This document shows, in pieces, positions 1-8,015 of a stretch of DNA of 64,000 nt. Position numbers and translations under genes: made by a program. The stretch is from Ruminococcus sp. (GTDB taxonomy: Bacteria > Bacillota > Clostridia > Oscillospirales > Ruminococcaceae), in assembly GCA_017542475.1 (NCBI GenBank), contig JAFXXD010000055.1, positions 48,580-112,579 on the forward strand, written 5' to 3'. How positions within the stretch are numbered: the stretch's first letter is position 1; the number at the start of each line of letters is the position of its first letter. The notes beneath the pieces were generated by a model. That model was not told the origin of the DNA. It saw nothing but the letters and a program-made list of their open reading frames with translations, and searched no databases.

Positions 1-573
1 AGGTTCCGCGCAGGCAGCCGTATCGCCGATTTTTCGCGGAACGCCGATAGAATAGGCATTATCCTCAGCGGCAAAGCGGTAATGGTGCGCTACGACATCA
101 ACGGAGTCCGCACGATAGTGGAAACTCTCGGCGAGCAGGGGATATTCGGCGAATTCTTCACCTTTGCGGGCACGCACAGGAGTTCCGTGGAGATAGTCGC
201 CGACACCGAATGCGAGGTGATGTTCTTCCGCCGTGAGGAGATACTCAAGCGCTGCGAGAACGCGTGCAAATGCCATTCTATGGTGGTCGAGAACCTGCTG
301 ATGCTTATGTCTGAGAAGACGATATCGCTGAGTGAGCGGATAGAGGTGCTCAGCCAGCGCTCGATAGAGGACAAGCTGATAAGCTTCCTGCAGATCACGG
401 AGGACAACACGCCGAAGGGCGATACACCGCAGATACCGTTCTCGACTACGGCGCTCTCGGACTACCTCTGCGTGAACAGGAGCTCGCTCCAGCGCGAGAT
501 GGCACGGTTGAAAAAGGAGGGCGTGCTGACGGTATCGAAGCGGAAATTCCGCCTTGTACGCGGCGGAGAGTAA
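1..573 (+). CDS. Crp/Fnr-family transcriptional regulator, 5' end cut by window
   Basis: The reading frame is open from base 1, so the start lies upstream of the window and the ATG at 82 is internal. The visible part has the second half of a cyclic-nucleotide-type beta-roll (RIGIILSGKAVMVRYD, then GEFFTFAG and ECEVMFFRREEI), a dimerisation helix, and a C-terminal winged helix with the recognition region FSTTALSDYLCVNRSSLQRE. This order is that of Crp/Fnr regulators. The RxSL-type recognition helix resembles those of anaerobic clostridial members of unknown ligand. No Fe-S cysteine cluster is visible in the part seen. The ligand and target genes cannot be deduced. A weak CCGCGG hairpin follows the stop at about 598-620. 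Confidence 0.9.
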   Translation, partial: RFRAGSRIADFSRNADRIGIILSGKAVMVRYDINGVRTIVETLGEQGIFGEFFTFAGTHRSSVEIVADTECEVMFFRREEILKRCENACKCHSMVVENLLMLMSEKTISLSERIEVLSQRSIEDKLISFLQITEDNTPKGDTPQIPFSTTALSDYLCVNRSSLQREMARLKKEGVLTVSKRKFRLVRGGE

Positions 574-624
574 TGGTGTTACTTACATACTAACGACCGC
601 GGCGATAAACCACCGCGGCATTTA

Positions 625-882
625 TCTTGAACGCGAATCTGAAAGTTTCGCTCAAGCCTTTTCAAAGGCTTGCAGGATCCAAGGGCGGCGCCCTTGGTCG
701 CCGTTCCAAGTTTTTAGAGAACGGCGAAACTAATCGAAGGCGCTCTGCAAGGGGTGAATCGAAAAACAATCCAGTGAATTGTTTTTCGAGATAAGTTGCG
801 TACCAAATCTTTGATTTGGATTTCGCAGCTATATGCAGCTCTGCTGCAGGGGACGCTCTGAAGGAGAGCGTCCCTTGTTCAG
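625..882. repeat. Mosaic hairpin repeat element, copy 1
   Basis: This non-coding stretch is built from consecutive short palindromes. The block at 641-673 (TTCGCTCAAGCCTTTTCAAA within it) is a perfect 33-base inverted match to 63748-63780. It is followed by an AAGGGC/GCCCTT palindrome, a GCAAGGGGTGAAT block, a hairpin with GTGAATTGTTTTTCGA and a GGGACGCTCT/AGAGCGTCCC hairpin. The same modules occur in the same order, on the other strand, at 63580-63800. No open reading frame with a ribosome binding site is seen in 574-1110. Confidence 0.8.
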
Positions 883-948
883 TCACGCGATTGGTATGCC
901 CGCGGAATTATTCCGCGCAAAATTGACTGAATTCTTTTTCCGTAACTG

Positions 949-977
949 TTGCATTTCCCCGCGTGTTGTGCTATAAG
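949..977 (+). promoter_or_regulatory. Upstream copy of the uppP promoter
   Basis: TTGCAT, 17 bases, TATAAG. The surrounding sequence (CTGTTGCATTT...CCGC...GTTGTGCTATAA) is nearly the same as the promoter 94 bases further down, so it looks like a tandem duplication. It may be a second start site or a decayed one. Confidence 0.6.
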
Positions 978-1042
978 CGCGGTGTCCGCGCCGCCGATTT
1001 CGCGCCATAAATCTATAAAACGCAAATTTATTCCCGCGCCTG

Positions 1043-1071
1043 TTGCATTTTTCCGCACGTTGTGCTATAAT
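1043..1071 (+). promoter_or_regulatory. Sigma-A type promoter of uppP
   Basis: TTGCAT, 17-base spacer, perfect TATAAT. Transcription would begin near 1078, giving a leader of about 33 bases with an AAGAAAGGACA ribosome binding site before the ATG at 1111. Confidence 0.8.
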
Positions 1072-1110
1072 CTTATAGTATGCACTCAACACATAAGAAA
1101 GGACAGCAAT

Positions 1111-2004
1111 ATGATATTAGAATTTCTGAAATCGTTCATCCTCGGCATAGTCGAGGGTATCACGGAATGGCTTCCCGTCAGCAGTACGGGACACCTCATA
1201 CTCGTTGACGAATTCCTCAAGCTCAGGGTCAGCGACGACCCCGAAGCCAACAAAGCCTTCATCAAGATGTTCGACGTCGTGATACAGCTCGGTGCGATAA
1301 TGGCGGTCGTGGTCATCTTCTGGAAGAAGCTCTTCCCGTTCGGCAGGGAGAACAACCCTCACCCGTGGAAGAAGGAGGGCTTCGGCGCCTACATCAAGAC
1401 CGACATAATGCAGATGTGGTTCAAGGTCGTTGTGGCGTGTATTCCCGCTGCTGTTATCGGACTTCTTGTTGATGACTGGGTAGACGAGCACTTCTACAAC
1501 CCGTGGGTAGTCGCAATAGCGCTGATAACCTTCGGCGTAGCGTTCATCGTGGTCGAGAACTGGAACAAGAACCGCACTCCCAAGGTCAACACCATAGACG
1601 AGCTTACATATCAGGCGGCGCTGATAATCGGCGGCTTTCAGCTGATAGCGGCGCTCTTCCCGGGTACCTCACGCTCGGGTGCGACTATTGTCGGAGCTCT
1701 TCTCATCGGCATATCGCGAACAGTAGCGGCGGAGTTCACCTTCTATCTCGCAGTACCCGTAATGTTCGGCGCGAGCCTGCTGAAAATCGTCAAGTACATC
1801 GTCAAGGACGGCGGCTCCTTCTCGGGCGCAGAGCTCGGCATTCTACTCGTGGGAATGATAGTGGCTTTCGCGGTGTCGATATTCGTCATCAAGTTCCTGA
1901 TGGGCTACATAAAGAAGCACGATTTCAAGGTCTTCGGCTGGTACAGAATAGCACTCGGAGCCGTCGTACTTCTCTATTTCGGCATAAAAGCTGCGATAGC
2001 ATAA
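1111..2004 (+). CDS. uppP: Undecaprenyl-diphosphatase (bacitracin resistance)
   Basis: This 297-residue multi-pass membrane protein dephosphorylates undecaprenyl diphosphate to recycle the lipid carrier for peptidoglycan and other envelope polymers. It gives bacitracin tolerance when abundant. The family signatures are present: an EGITEWLPVSSTGH segment at about residues 15-28 and FPGTSRSGATI at about residue 185, which carry the catalytic Glu and the Ser/Arg residues. Length is normal for the UppP/BacA family. The ATG at 1111 is preferred over an upstream in-frame ATG at 949 because it has a good ribosome binding site and the protein then starts directly with the first membrane helix. It is monocistronic, with two tandem promoters upstream and a strong terminator at 2021. 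Confidence 0.97.
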   Translation: MILEFLKSFILGIVEGITEWLPVSSTGHLILVDEFLKLRVSDDPEANKAFIKMFDVVIQLGAIMAVVVIFWKKLFPFGRENNPHPWKKEGFGAYIKTDIMQMWFKVVVACIPAAVIGLLVDDWVDEHFYNPWVVAIALITFGVAFIVVENWNKNRTPKVNTIDELTYQAALIIGGFQLIAALFPGTSRSGATIVGALLIGISRTVAAEFTFYLAVPVMFGASLLKIVKYIVKDGGSFSGAELGILLVGMIVAFAVSIFVIKFLMGYIKKHDFKVFGWYRIALGAVVLLYFGIKAAIA

Positions 2005-2020
2005 ACCAACTGAAAATGAA

Positions 2021-2055
2021 AAAGGTCTTGTTTCCGAAACAAGACCTTTTTTCGT
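2021..2055. terminator. Bidirectional terminator between uppP and the radical SAM gene
   Basis: A perfect 13-bp stem (AAAGGTCTTGTTT / AAACAAGACCTTT) with a CCG loop and T-runs on both sides. It separates two convergent genes. Confidence 0.9.
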
Positions 2056-2996
2056 TAAAGCTTATTGTACAGTCTCCCCTGCCACGTATCAAGCTCCGCG
2101 AGCCGCCTGTCGATACCGCCGAGGACGGCTATCTTATCCGCGCTCCACATCGGGGCGACGAGCTTCCGCTTGTCGCCGTCGCCCGTTATGCGCTCGATGA
2201 CTGTCTCGGGCGGGAGCACCTCAAGCTGCCGCACTATCACGTCGATGTACTGCTCGCGGCTGAGGAGCGGCACATCTCCACGCGAGTACATCTCCGCGAG
2301 GCGCGTGCCGCGTATAACGTGCAGCATTTGCAGCTTCACCGCGTCGGGAGCGAGCAGAGCCGTCTTCCGCGCTGTCTCTGCCATCATCTCGTCAGTCTCG
2401 TTCGGCAGCCCGTTGATGATGTGCAGGCAGGTGCGCAGCTCGCGGCTTTTCAGCCTGTCATAGCCCGCGAGGAACTCCCCGTGCGTGCAGCAGCGGTTTA
2501 TCAGTCGGAGCGTTTCCTCGTGGACGGTCTGCATACCGAGCTCGACCGTCAGCGCTGTCTGCTCGCTGAGCTCGCACAGGAGGTCGAGCACGTCGTCTGG
2601 CAGGCAGTCCGCGCGAGTACCTATGGATATGCCCTTCACACAGGGATATCCGAGCACGGAGGTGAATATCTCCCGCAGCCTTTCCGCGGGAGCGTAGGTG
2701 TTGGTATTCGCCTGAAAGTATACGATCACTGGAACTTCCCCGTATCTCGCGGAGATACGCGCATACTCCTTCTCAAGCTGAGCAGGCGCGGAGAGCGAGC
2801 CGTCGGTGAAGTAGCCGCTCCCGCCGTCGCAGAAAATGCAGCCGCCCGCACCCTTGGTGCCGTCGATGTTCGGGCACGTGAACCCGCAGTCTATGACGGC
2901 TTTGTACAGCTTCCCGCCGTATACCGTGCGGAGGTGGTAGTTGAGGGTGTGGTATCGCTTGTTGTCGAGCGAGTACGGAAAAGGGCTTCGGCTCAT
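2055..2996 (-). CDS. TIGR01212/YhcC-family radical SAM protein
   Basis: This protein of about 313 residues has the cysteine cluster of the YhcC-like radical SAM family near the N-terminus (CGFTCPNIDGTKGAGGCIFC), where three cysteines bind the 4Fe-4S cluster. It continues with YFQANTNTYAP, GTRADCLPDDVLDLL and LGMQTVHEETLRLINR, which are typical of that family. The substrate of YhcC proteins is not established to my knowledge. An in-frame GTG nine bases upstream (3005) is possible, but the GAGG at the right distance points to the ATG at 2996. It is the last gene of the minus-strand run that begins with apbE. Confidence 0.88.
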   Translation of the reverse strand: MSRSPFPYSLDNKRYHTLNYHLRTVYGGKLYKAVIDCGFTCPNIDGTKGAGGCIFCDGGSGYFTDGSLSAPAQLEKEYARISARYGEVPVIVYFQANTNTYAPAERLREIFTSVLGYPCVKGISIGTRADCLPDDVLDLLCELSEQTALTVELGMQTVHEETLRLINRCCTHGEFLAGYDRLKSRELRTCLHIINGLPNETDEMMAETARKTALLAPDAVKLQMLHVIRGTRLAEMYSRGDVPLLSREQYIDVIVRQLEVLPPETVIERITGDGDKRKLVAPMWSADKIAVLGGIDRRLAELDTWQGRLYNKL

Positions 2997-3018
2997 CGGT
3001 GTCACCTCGCAGTCGCCT

Positions 3019-3246
3019 TCACTTCTTCATCAGCTTTGAGAGCTCCTGAAAGAGCTCAATATCGTTGTCGTTTATCTTGATGTTGGTCTTCATCGTCTGA
3101 CCCTGCGAGTTGGTGAGGGTCATTTCTATAATGCTGTCCTTATCGACAGCACCGCCGACTGCTCCGAGAAACATCAGGAACTTCGGGTGATCCTGACAGA
3201 AGGTCTCGAACAGCGGCTTCAGCTTCATCATAGCAAGTGGGTTCAT
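3019..3246 (-). CDS. Small conserved-looking protein of unknown function, 75 aa
   Basis: I do not recognise a family. It is a basic, soluble-looking protein with a hydrophobic patch (FLMFLGAVGGAV) and a C-terminal helix ending in KLMKK. Support for coding comes from the AAGGAG site eight bases before its ATG and from a 4-base ATGA overlap with the stop of the upstream gene, so it is almost certainly translated with the cluster. Its position between a Gx-type membrane protein and the radical SAM gene gives no clear role. Confidence 0.7.
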   Translation of the reverse strand: MNPLAMMKLKPLFETFCQDHPKFLMFLGAVGGAVDKDSIIEMTLTNSQGQTMKTNIKINDNDIELFQELSKLMKK

Positions 3247-3770
3247 TCTTCTTTCTCCTTAGATGTTGTTTCGTTTTTCCTGACGGGTATGAGCCTTTTC
3301 AGCACGTACTGCGCGCACAGTCCCGTGAACAGTCCCGCGATACAGCCCGATACTACCAGCATCGGGTAGTGGACGAATACAGCTGGCGACCTCGTCAGCA
3401 CGACCGCCGCGGCTATTTGTCCCGTGTTGTGGAGCATTGCTCCGAACACGCTGCACAGCCACAGGAAGTTTATCGGTATGACCCTTTTCAGCAGGAGCAT
3501 ACCCGCAATGCAGAGAGCTCCGCCCGCGAGGCTGTAGATTATCGCTGAGAAGTTGCTGCTGAATACCGAGCCGAGCACTATCCTCGTCAGCAGGAGCAGC
3601 ATAGCCTCACGCGCCCTGTAGCTGTACACGGCGTAGACCGTGAATATGTTCGCGAGCCCGAGCTTTACCCCCGGTATCGACGAGAGGTCGGGCAGACGGA
3701 GCTCCACGATGAATATTATCAGAGCCGCCGCTGTCAGCAGGGCGAGCTCGGTAAGTCGTTTCGTTTTCAT
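3243..3770 (-). CDS. Gx transporter family membrane protein (heptaprenyl diphosphate synthase component I-like)
   Basis: This protein of about 175 residues is very hydrophobic, with roughly five membrane segments, and matches the family often labelled Gx transporter or heptaprenyl diphosphate synthase component I (LPDLSSIPGVKLGLANIFTV, LTRIVLGSVFSSNFSAIIYS, GAMLHNTGQIAAA). The fold resembles ECF-type substrate-binding subunits, and the synthase name is probably historical. The ATG at 3770 is chosen because GGTGG lies five bases before it. The upstream start at 3794 would overlap the preceding gene and has no ribosome binding site. It follows the NusG-II gene by one base and overlaps the next gene, so all are coupled. 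Linkage to apbE and NusG-II suggests a role with flavin-dependent electron transfer at the membrane, as inferred from similar gene neighbourhoods. Confidence 0.85.
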   Translation of the reverse strand: MKTKRLTELALLTAAALIIFIVELRLPDLSSIPGVKLGLANIFTVYAVYSYRAREAMLLLLTRIVLGSVFSSNFSAIIYSLAGGALCIAGMLLLKRVIPINFLWLCSVFGAMLHNTGQIAAAVVLTRSPAVFVHYPMLVVSGCIAGLFTGLCAQYVLKRLIPVRKNETTSKEKEE

Positions 3771-3771
3771 A

Positions 3772-4146
3772 TCAGCCACCGTCCTTCGGCTCATCGACGA
3801 GCTTTATCACGAGCTTATGCGGCAGGCAGACTATCGGCACGCTCTCATAGCGGAGCGTCCCCGTCTTGATGCAGGTCTTGTCGGGACAGTCCGCCTCGGA
3901 TATGCGAATGGTGTTGCCCTCGCCTATCTCGACGATATTGTAGCCGCCGTCGGGCGAATCTATGCGTATGGTCTGAGTTGTCTCGTCGTCGAAGTTCGCG
4001 AGGTCGAGGGTGTAGAGCACCTTGCCGTCCTGCGTAATCTCGACCCACGTGCTCTCCGCGGGACGGTGCAGGATCACGACCGCGACCGCCGCCGCCGCGA
4101 ATATCGTCACCGCGGCTGCGAGACATATCTTCACGCCCTTAGTCAC
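3772..4146 (-). CDS. NusG domain II-containing membrane-anchored protein
   Basis: This 124-residue protein has one N-terminal membrane helix (about residues 7-27) and an extracytoplasmic beta domain of the NusG-II type. It contains the family motif CPDKTCIKTG followed later by CLPHKLVIKL, so three Cys residues could bind a metal or form a disulfide. The start is GTG at 4146, preceded by GGAGGTGAT inside the last codons of apbE, with an 8-base overlap. Such proteins commonly lie between apbE and the Gx-type gene in Firmicutes. My recollection is that the Listeria pair EetA/EetB of flavin-based extracellular electron transfer has the same domain pair, which should be confirmed by alignment. Confidence 0.85.
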   Translation of the reverse strand: MTKGVKICLAAAVTIFAAAAVAVVILHRPAESTWVEITQDGKVLYTLDLANFDDETTQTIRIDSPDGGYNIVEIGEGNTIRISEADCPDKTCIKTGTLRYESVPIVCLPHKLVIKLVDEPKDGG

Positions 4147-5164
4147 GGGATATCACCTCCGTGGGCATATCGCTCGTAATATCGAGCTTTTCGCTTATCC
4201 CGTCCGTGTAGAGCAGCGTGCCGCCGTCGGTGACGAGTACCGCCTCGACGTCCGTATTTTCGCGCAGGTAGGTCTGCGCACCGTCCGTACCCATAACAAA
4301 GAGAGCCGTCGAGAGCGCATCACAGCGCAGTCCGCTATCGCCTATAACAGTCACGGAGACGAGCCCGTTATCCGCGGGATAGCCGTCCGCAGGGTCGATG
4401 ATGTGCCAGTAGACCCTGCCGTCATCGCCCGTGAAGCAGCGCTCGTAGTTGCCCGAGGTGATCACAGCCTTGTCGGCTATGCTCACCACGCACATATTCT
4501 CGTCGGGCGAGAACGGGTCTTTTATCCCGACCCGCCAGTCCGAGCCGTCGGGCTTGCCGCCGAGAGCCTGCACGTTTCCGCCGAGGCTTATCAGCGCTGA
4601 CGTCACGCCGTTATCACGGAATATAGCCATTATTTCGTCGCCCGTGTAGCCCTTCGCGAGAGCTCCGAGGTCTATCTCGGCTGCGGCGGGTATCTGCACT
4701 GATGTTTCGCTGACCGCGATGTCTCCGCTGTGGACTTTCTCAAGCAGCTCCGTTATCGTTGCCTCGTCGGGAACGTGATACTCACCCGTTGTGAAGCCCC
4801 ACTCCCTGAGCACGGGGTATACCCTGATATCGAGAGCTCCGTCAGTCTCGACCCAGTATTTGCCTCCCGCATCGACGAGGAACGCGGTATCGCACGAGAC
4901 CTCGACCTCAGCGCCGTTTGCTCTGTTTATGCGGGAGATGTCGCTGTTCTTATCCGTGACCGAGAGCTCGGATTCAAGCTCGTGTATGCGCTTCTCTGCC
5001 GCCGCGAGAGCCTTATCTGCGCCGTCTCCGTATGCCTTCATCGTCATGAAGGTGTCCATTGCGAAGACGTCGCGCTCGGCGGAAGGCGTCGGCTTTAAAG
5101 ACCTGCATGAGGTCGCGCATATCAGCGCCGCGAGAAGCGGTATGGTTAATCTGCTAAATTTCAA
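4139..5164 (-). CDS. apbE: FAD:protein FMN transferase, lipoprotein
   Basis: ApbE/Ftp enzymes attach FMN covalently to a Ser/Thr of extracytoplasmic flavoproteins using FAD and Mg2+. The sequence shows a lipoprotein signal (LLAALICATSC), AMDTFMTMKAYG, the central EIDLGALAKGYTGDEI motif, LGGNVQALGGKPDGSDWRVG and the C-terminal HIIDPADGYPADNGL and DALSTALFVMG motifs. The start is a judgement. The ATG at 5179 has no ribosome binding site, while the in-frame TTG at 5164 is preceded by AAAGGA at six bases and gives MKFSRLTIPLL, a compact signal peptide. No obvious FMN-acceptor protein (RnfG/NqrC-like or an SGAT-type motif) is in the window, so its target must be elsewhere. Confidence 0.93.
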   Translation of the reverse strand: MKFSRLTIPLLAALICATSCRSLKPTPSAERDVFAMDTFMTMKAYGDGADKALAAAEKRIHELESELSVTDKNSDISRINRANGAEVEVSCDTAFLVDAGGKYWVETDGALDIRVYPVLREWGFTTGEYHVPDEATITELLEKVHSGDIAVSETSVQIPAAAEIDLGALAKGYTGDEIMAIFRDNGVTSALISLGGNVQALGGKPDGSDWRVGIKDPFSPDENMCVVSIADKAVITSGNYERCFTGDDGRVYWHIIDPADGYPADNGLVSVTVIGDSGLRCDALSTALFVMGTDGAQTYLRENTDVEAVLVTDGGTLLYTDGISEKLDITSDMPTEVISRD

Positions 5165-5239
5165 TTGCGTTCCTTTCATGTTAGGAAGATATAACTCGAT
5201 GTATAGGATAACGGGCGAACGATGTCCGCCCGTCTTAGC

Positions 5240-6760
5240 TTATTTAACAAGAAGCGACTTTCCTGTCATCTCGGCAGGCTGAGGTACCTCCATGATATCG
5301 AGCATCGTGGGTGCAAGGTCTGCAAGCACGCCGCCCTCTGTAAGCTTGCCCTCAACGCCTACAGCGATGAGCGGAACCTGATTCGTTGTGTGAGCCGTGA
5401 ACGGGCTGCCGTCGGGCTCCATCATCTTGTCAGCGTTGCCGTGGTCGGCGGTGATAAGAGCCGCGCCGCCCTTTGCGAGTATCCTGTCAACCATGCGTCC
5501 CACGCACTCGTCTACAGCCTCGACAGCCTTCACAGCGGCGTCGAATATGCCTGTGTGACCTACCATATCGCAGTTAGCGTAGTTGAGGATGATAACATCG
5601 TACTTGTCCTCGTCGATAGCCTTGCAAACAGCGTCGCATACCTCATACGCGCTCATTTCGGGCTTGAGGTCGAAGGTGGGCACGTCGGGCGACTTGATGA
5701 GTATCCTGTCCTCGCCCTCGAACTGCTTCTCCTCGCCGCCGTTGAAGAAGAACGTTACGTGCGCGTACTTCTGTGTCTCAGCGATACGGAGCTGAGTCTT
5801 GCCGAGCTTTGCAAGGTATTCGCCCATTGTCATGGTGAGCTGCTCGGGCGGATATGCTACGGAAACGTTCGGCATTGTGGCGTCATACTGAGCCATGCAC
5901 ACGAAGTTTACGGGGAAGAAGCCGTTCCTTCTCTCGAAGCCCTTGAACTCGGGGTCAACGAAGGAGCGGGTTATCTGTCTTGCGCGGTCGGGGCGGAAGT
6001 TGAAGAAGATAACGCTGTCGTCAGCCTTTATCTGTGCGCCGCCTGCGATGACTGTCGGGAGCATGAACTCGTCGGTTACCTCGTTGGCGTAGGAGTTCCT
6101 GATAGCCTGAACGGGGTCTGTCTCCTGCACGCCCTCGCCGTAAACGAGAGCCGCATAAGCCTTTTCAACTCTGTCCCAAGCATTGTCTCTGTCCATCGCG
6201 TAGAAACGTCCCGAGATTGTGGCTATCTTGCCGAGACCTATCTTGTTCAGCTCAGCGACGGTCTGCTCCATATACTCTGCCGCAGACGAAGGCGGAACGT
6301 CACGTCCGTCGAGGAAGGCGTGGATGTAGACCTTGTCGAGACCGTTCTTCTTTGCCATCTCTACGATGCCGAAGAGGTGCTCCATGTGGCTGTGGACGCC
6401 GCCGGGGGAGAGAAGTCCCATGAGGTGGAGAGCACTGCCCTTAGCCTTGCAGCTGTCCATTGCAGCCTTGATAGCCTTGTTATCGAAGAATACGCCGTCC
6501 TTGATGTCCTTGGATATCTTGACGAGCATCTGATATACGATACGTCCCGCACCGATATTGGTGTGACCTACCTCGGAGTTGCCCATCTGTCCGTCGGGCA
6601 GACCTACGTCGAGACCGCTCGCGCCGATTAGAGTGTGGGGGCACTCAGCCATATACTTATCGAGGTTGGGCTTCTTTGCGGCAGCGATAGCGTCGCCGTA
6701 TGTATCGGGGTTGTAGCCGAAGCCGTCCATGATTATAAGTGCAACAGGTTTCTTTGACAT
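5240..6760 (-). CDS. gpmI: 2,3-bisphosphoglycerate-independent phosphoglycerate mutase
   Basis: This 506-residue cytoplasmic Mn-dependent enzyme interconverts 3- and 2-phosphoglycerate. The alkaline-phosphatase-fold metal and catalytic motifs are complete: MDGFGYN at residue 11, GNSEVGHTNIGAGR holding the catalytic Ser at about 62, HAFLDGRDVPPSSA, FFNFRPDRARQITR and the C-terminal ADHGNAD. The length is normal. AAAGGA lies nine bases before the ATG. It is the last gene of the pgk-tpiA-gpmI run, 64 bases after tpiA with a small GC hairpin (6784-6805) between. Confidence 0.98.
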   Translation of the reverse strand: MSKKPVALIIMDGFGYNPDTYGDAIAAAKKPNLDKYMAECPHTLIGASGLDVGLPDGQMGNSEVGHTNIGAGRIVYQMLVKISKDIKDGVFFDNKAIKAAMDSCKAKGSALHLMGLLSPGGVHSHMEHLFGIVEMAKKNGLDKVYIHAFLDGRDVPPSSAAEYMEQTVAELNKIGLGKIATISGRFYAMDRDNAWDRVEKAYAALVYGEGVQETDPVQAIRNSYANEVTDEFMLPTVIAGGAQIKADDSVIFFNFRPDRARQITRSFVDPEFKGFERRNGFFPVNFVCMAQYDATMPNVSVAYPPEQLTMTMGEYLAKLGKTQLRIAETQKYAHVTFFFNGGEEKQFEGEDRILIKSPDVPTFDLKPEMSAYEVCDAVCKAIDEDKYDVIILNYANCDMVGHTGIFDAAVKAVEAVDECVGRMVDRILAKGGAALITADHGNADKMMEPDGSPFTAHTTNQVPLIAVGVEGKLTEGGVLADLAPTMLDIMEVPQPAEMTGKSLLVK

Positions 6761-6824
6761 TTGAATTTATCCTTTCATTTGTAAGGGCGGAATCGCTCCC
6801 GCCCTGATGTGATTATTGCTTTAA

Positions 6825-7601
6825 TCAGCCGTTTACGGCAGCCTGTACAATTACGTTGAAGTCCTCTGCCTTGAGGGAAGCACCGCCGATGAGTCCACCG
6901 TCGATGTTGGGCTTTGCAAGGAGCTCTGCCGCATTCTTAGCGTTCATCGAGCCGCCGTACTGGATAGTTACAGCGTCTGCTGTAGCCTTGTCGAAGAGCT
7001 TAGCGAGCTGCTCGCGGATGAAGCCGCAAACCTCCTCAGCCTGCTCGGGAGTAGCTGTGAGACCTGTGCCGATTGCCCATACAGGCTCGTATGCGATTAC
7101 TACGTTCTTTACCTGCTCTGCTGTGAGCGACCAGAGGTCGAGCTTTATCTGACGTGCGATAACTTCCTCTGTGATGTTGCACTCACGCTCCCACTTGAGC
7201 TCGCCTACGCAAACGATAGGCTTGAGTCCTGCCTCGAGAGCTGCGATAGTTCTCTTGTTTACTGTCTCGTCTGTCTCGCCGAAGTACTGACGGCGCTCGC
7301 TGTGACCGATCACAACGTACTCAACGCCGAGCTCTGTGAGCATATCAGCGGAGATCTCGCCTGTGAATGCGCCGCTCTTCTCAAAGTGTACGTTCTCAGC
7401 GCCTATCTTCACGTTGCTGCCTGCTGTGGTGTTGATAGCTGTCTCAAGGTTTGTGAAGGGTACGCAAGCGATAACTTCAATCTTGCCCTCAGCGTTTGCT
7501 ACGAGGGGCTTGATAGCCTCGAGAAGTGCCTTTGCCTCGGGACGTGTCTTGTTCATCTTCCAGTTGCCTGCGATGATAGCTTTTCTTACTGATTTGTTCA
7601 T
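6825..7601 (-). CDS. tpiA: Triose-phosphate isomerase
   Basis: This 258-residue TIM barrel converts dihydroxyacetone phosphate to glyceraldehyde 3-phosphate. The active-site residues are seen: the substrate-binding Lys in AGNWKMN, the catalytic His in VIGHSERRQYFGE, the catalytic Glu in AYEPVWAIGTG, and the phosphate loop residues YGGSMNAKNA and GGLIGGASL. TAAAGGAG lies at a good distance before the ATG. It is transcribed with pgk and a small membrane protein gene upstream and gpmI downstream. Confidence 0.98.
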   Translation of the reverse strand: MNKSVRKAIIAGNWKMNKTRPEAKALLEAIKPLVANAEGKIEVIACVPFTNLETAINTTAGSNVKIGAENVHFEKSGAFTGEISADMLTELGVEYVVIGHSERRQYFGETDETVNKRTIAALEAGLKPIVCVGELKWERECNITEEVIARQIKLDLWSLTAEQVKNVVIAYEPVWAIGTGLTATPEQAEEVCGFIREQLAKLFDKATADAVTIQYGGSMNAKNAAELLAKPNIDGGLIGGASLKAEDFNVIVQAAVNG

Positions 7602-7626
7602 TGGTATTTACTCCTTTATGTAGAAA

Positions 7627-7869
7627 TTACTTCTTTTTCTTGCATTTGTCTTTTTTGCAGTCTGCTTCCTCTGCCTCGTATGTTACGGCTGAGTTATTGC
7701 AGCCGACAGAGAAGCTCCTCTTTGGCGAGAACATGATACCGCATATCACGCCGAAGAAGAAACAGCAAATGGCAAACAGCCATAACGAAAGAGCGCTGTT
7801 CTGGAGCTCTGCTGTGAAGTTCTTCATACAGTCACAGCTGACGTCTTTTTTGATAACGGGCTTTTTCAT
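7627..7869 (-). CDS. Small Cys/Lys-rich single-span membrane protein, unknown
   Basis: I do not recognise this 80-residue protein. It has a short cytoplasmic-looking head with VSCDC, one membrane helix (about residues 28-47) that contains a Cys pair (LFAICCFFFGVICGIMF), then a tail with NNSAVTYEAEEADCKKDKCKKKK. The six-lysine, two-cysteine end is unusual. AAAGGAG lies eight bases before the ATG, and the gene sits between pgk and tpiA in the same direction with 25 bases to tpiA. It is therefore likely a real member of the glycolytic operon. Possible roles such as metal binding or membrane tethering are speculation. Confidence 0.7.
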   Translation of the reverse strand: MKKPVIKKDVSCDCMKNFTAELQNSALSLWLFAICCFFFGVICGIMFSPKRSFSVGCNNSAVTYEAEEADCKKDKCKKKK

Positions 7870-8015
7870 GGTTTTTCTCTCCTTTATCGCAACAAGGGCG
7901 AATATCTCTATCCGCCCCGTTGATGTCTGCTTGTTCGGTCTGTACAGTGCAGACCAAATATTTCACGATGCGCGGGAACAAACTATATGTCTGAACATCT
8001 GTGCCGCGAATCGGC

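Noticed and set aside
82-573. Full-length short regulator starting at ATG 82
   Set aside because: The frame is open to base 1 with Crp-type sequence, so the start lies outside the window.
1503-3080. A 525-codon plus-strand frame overlapping uppP and the radical SAM gene
   Set aside because: Crosses a strong terminator and conflicts with two genes carrying clear family motifs.
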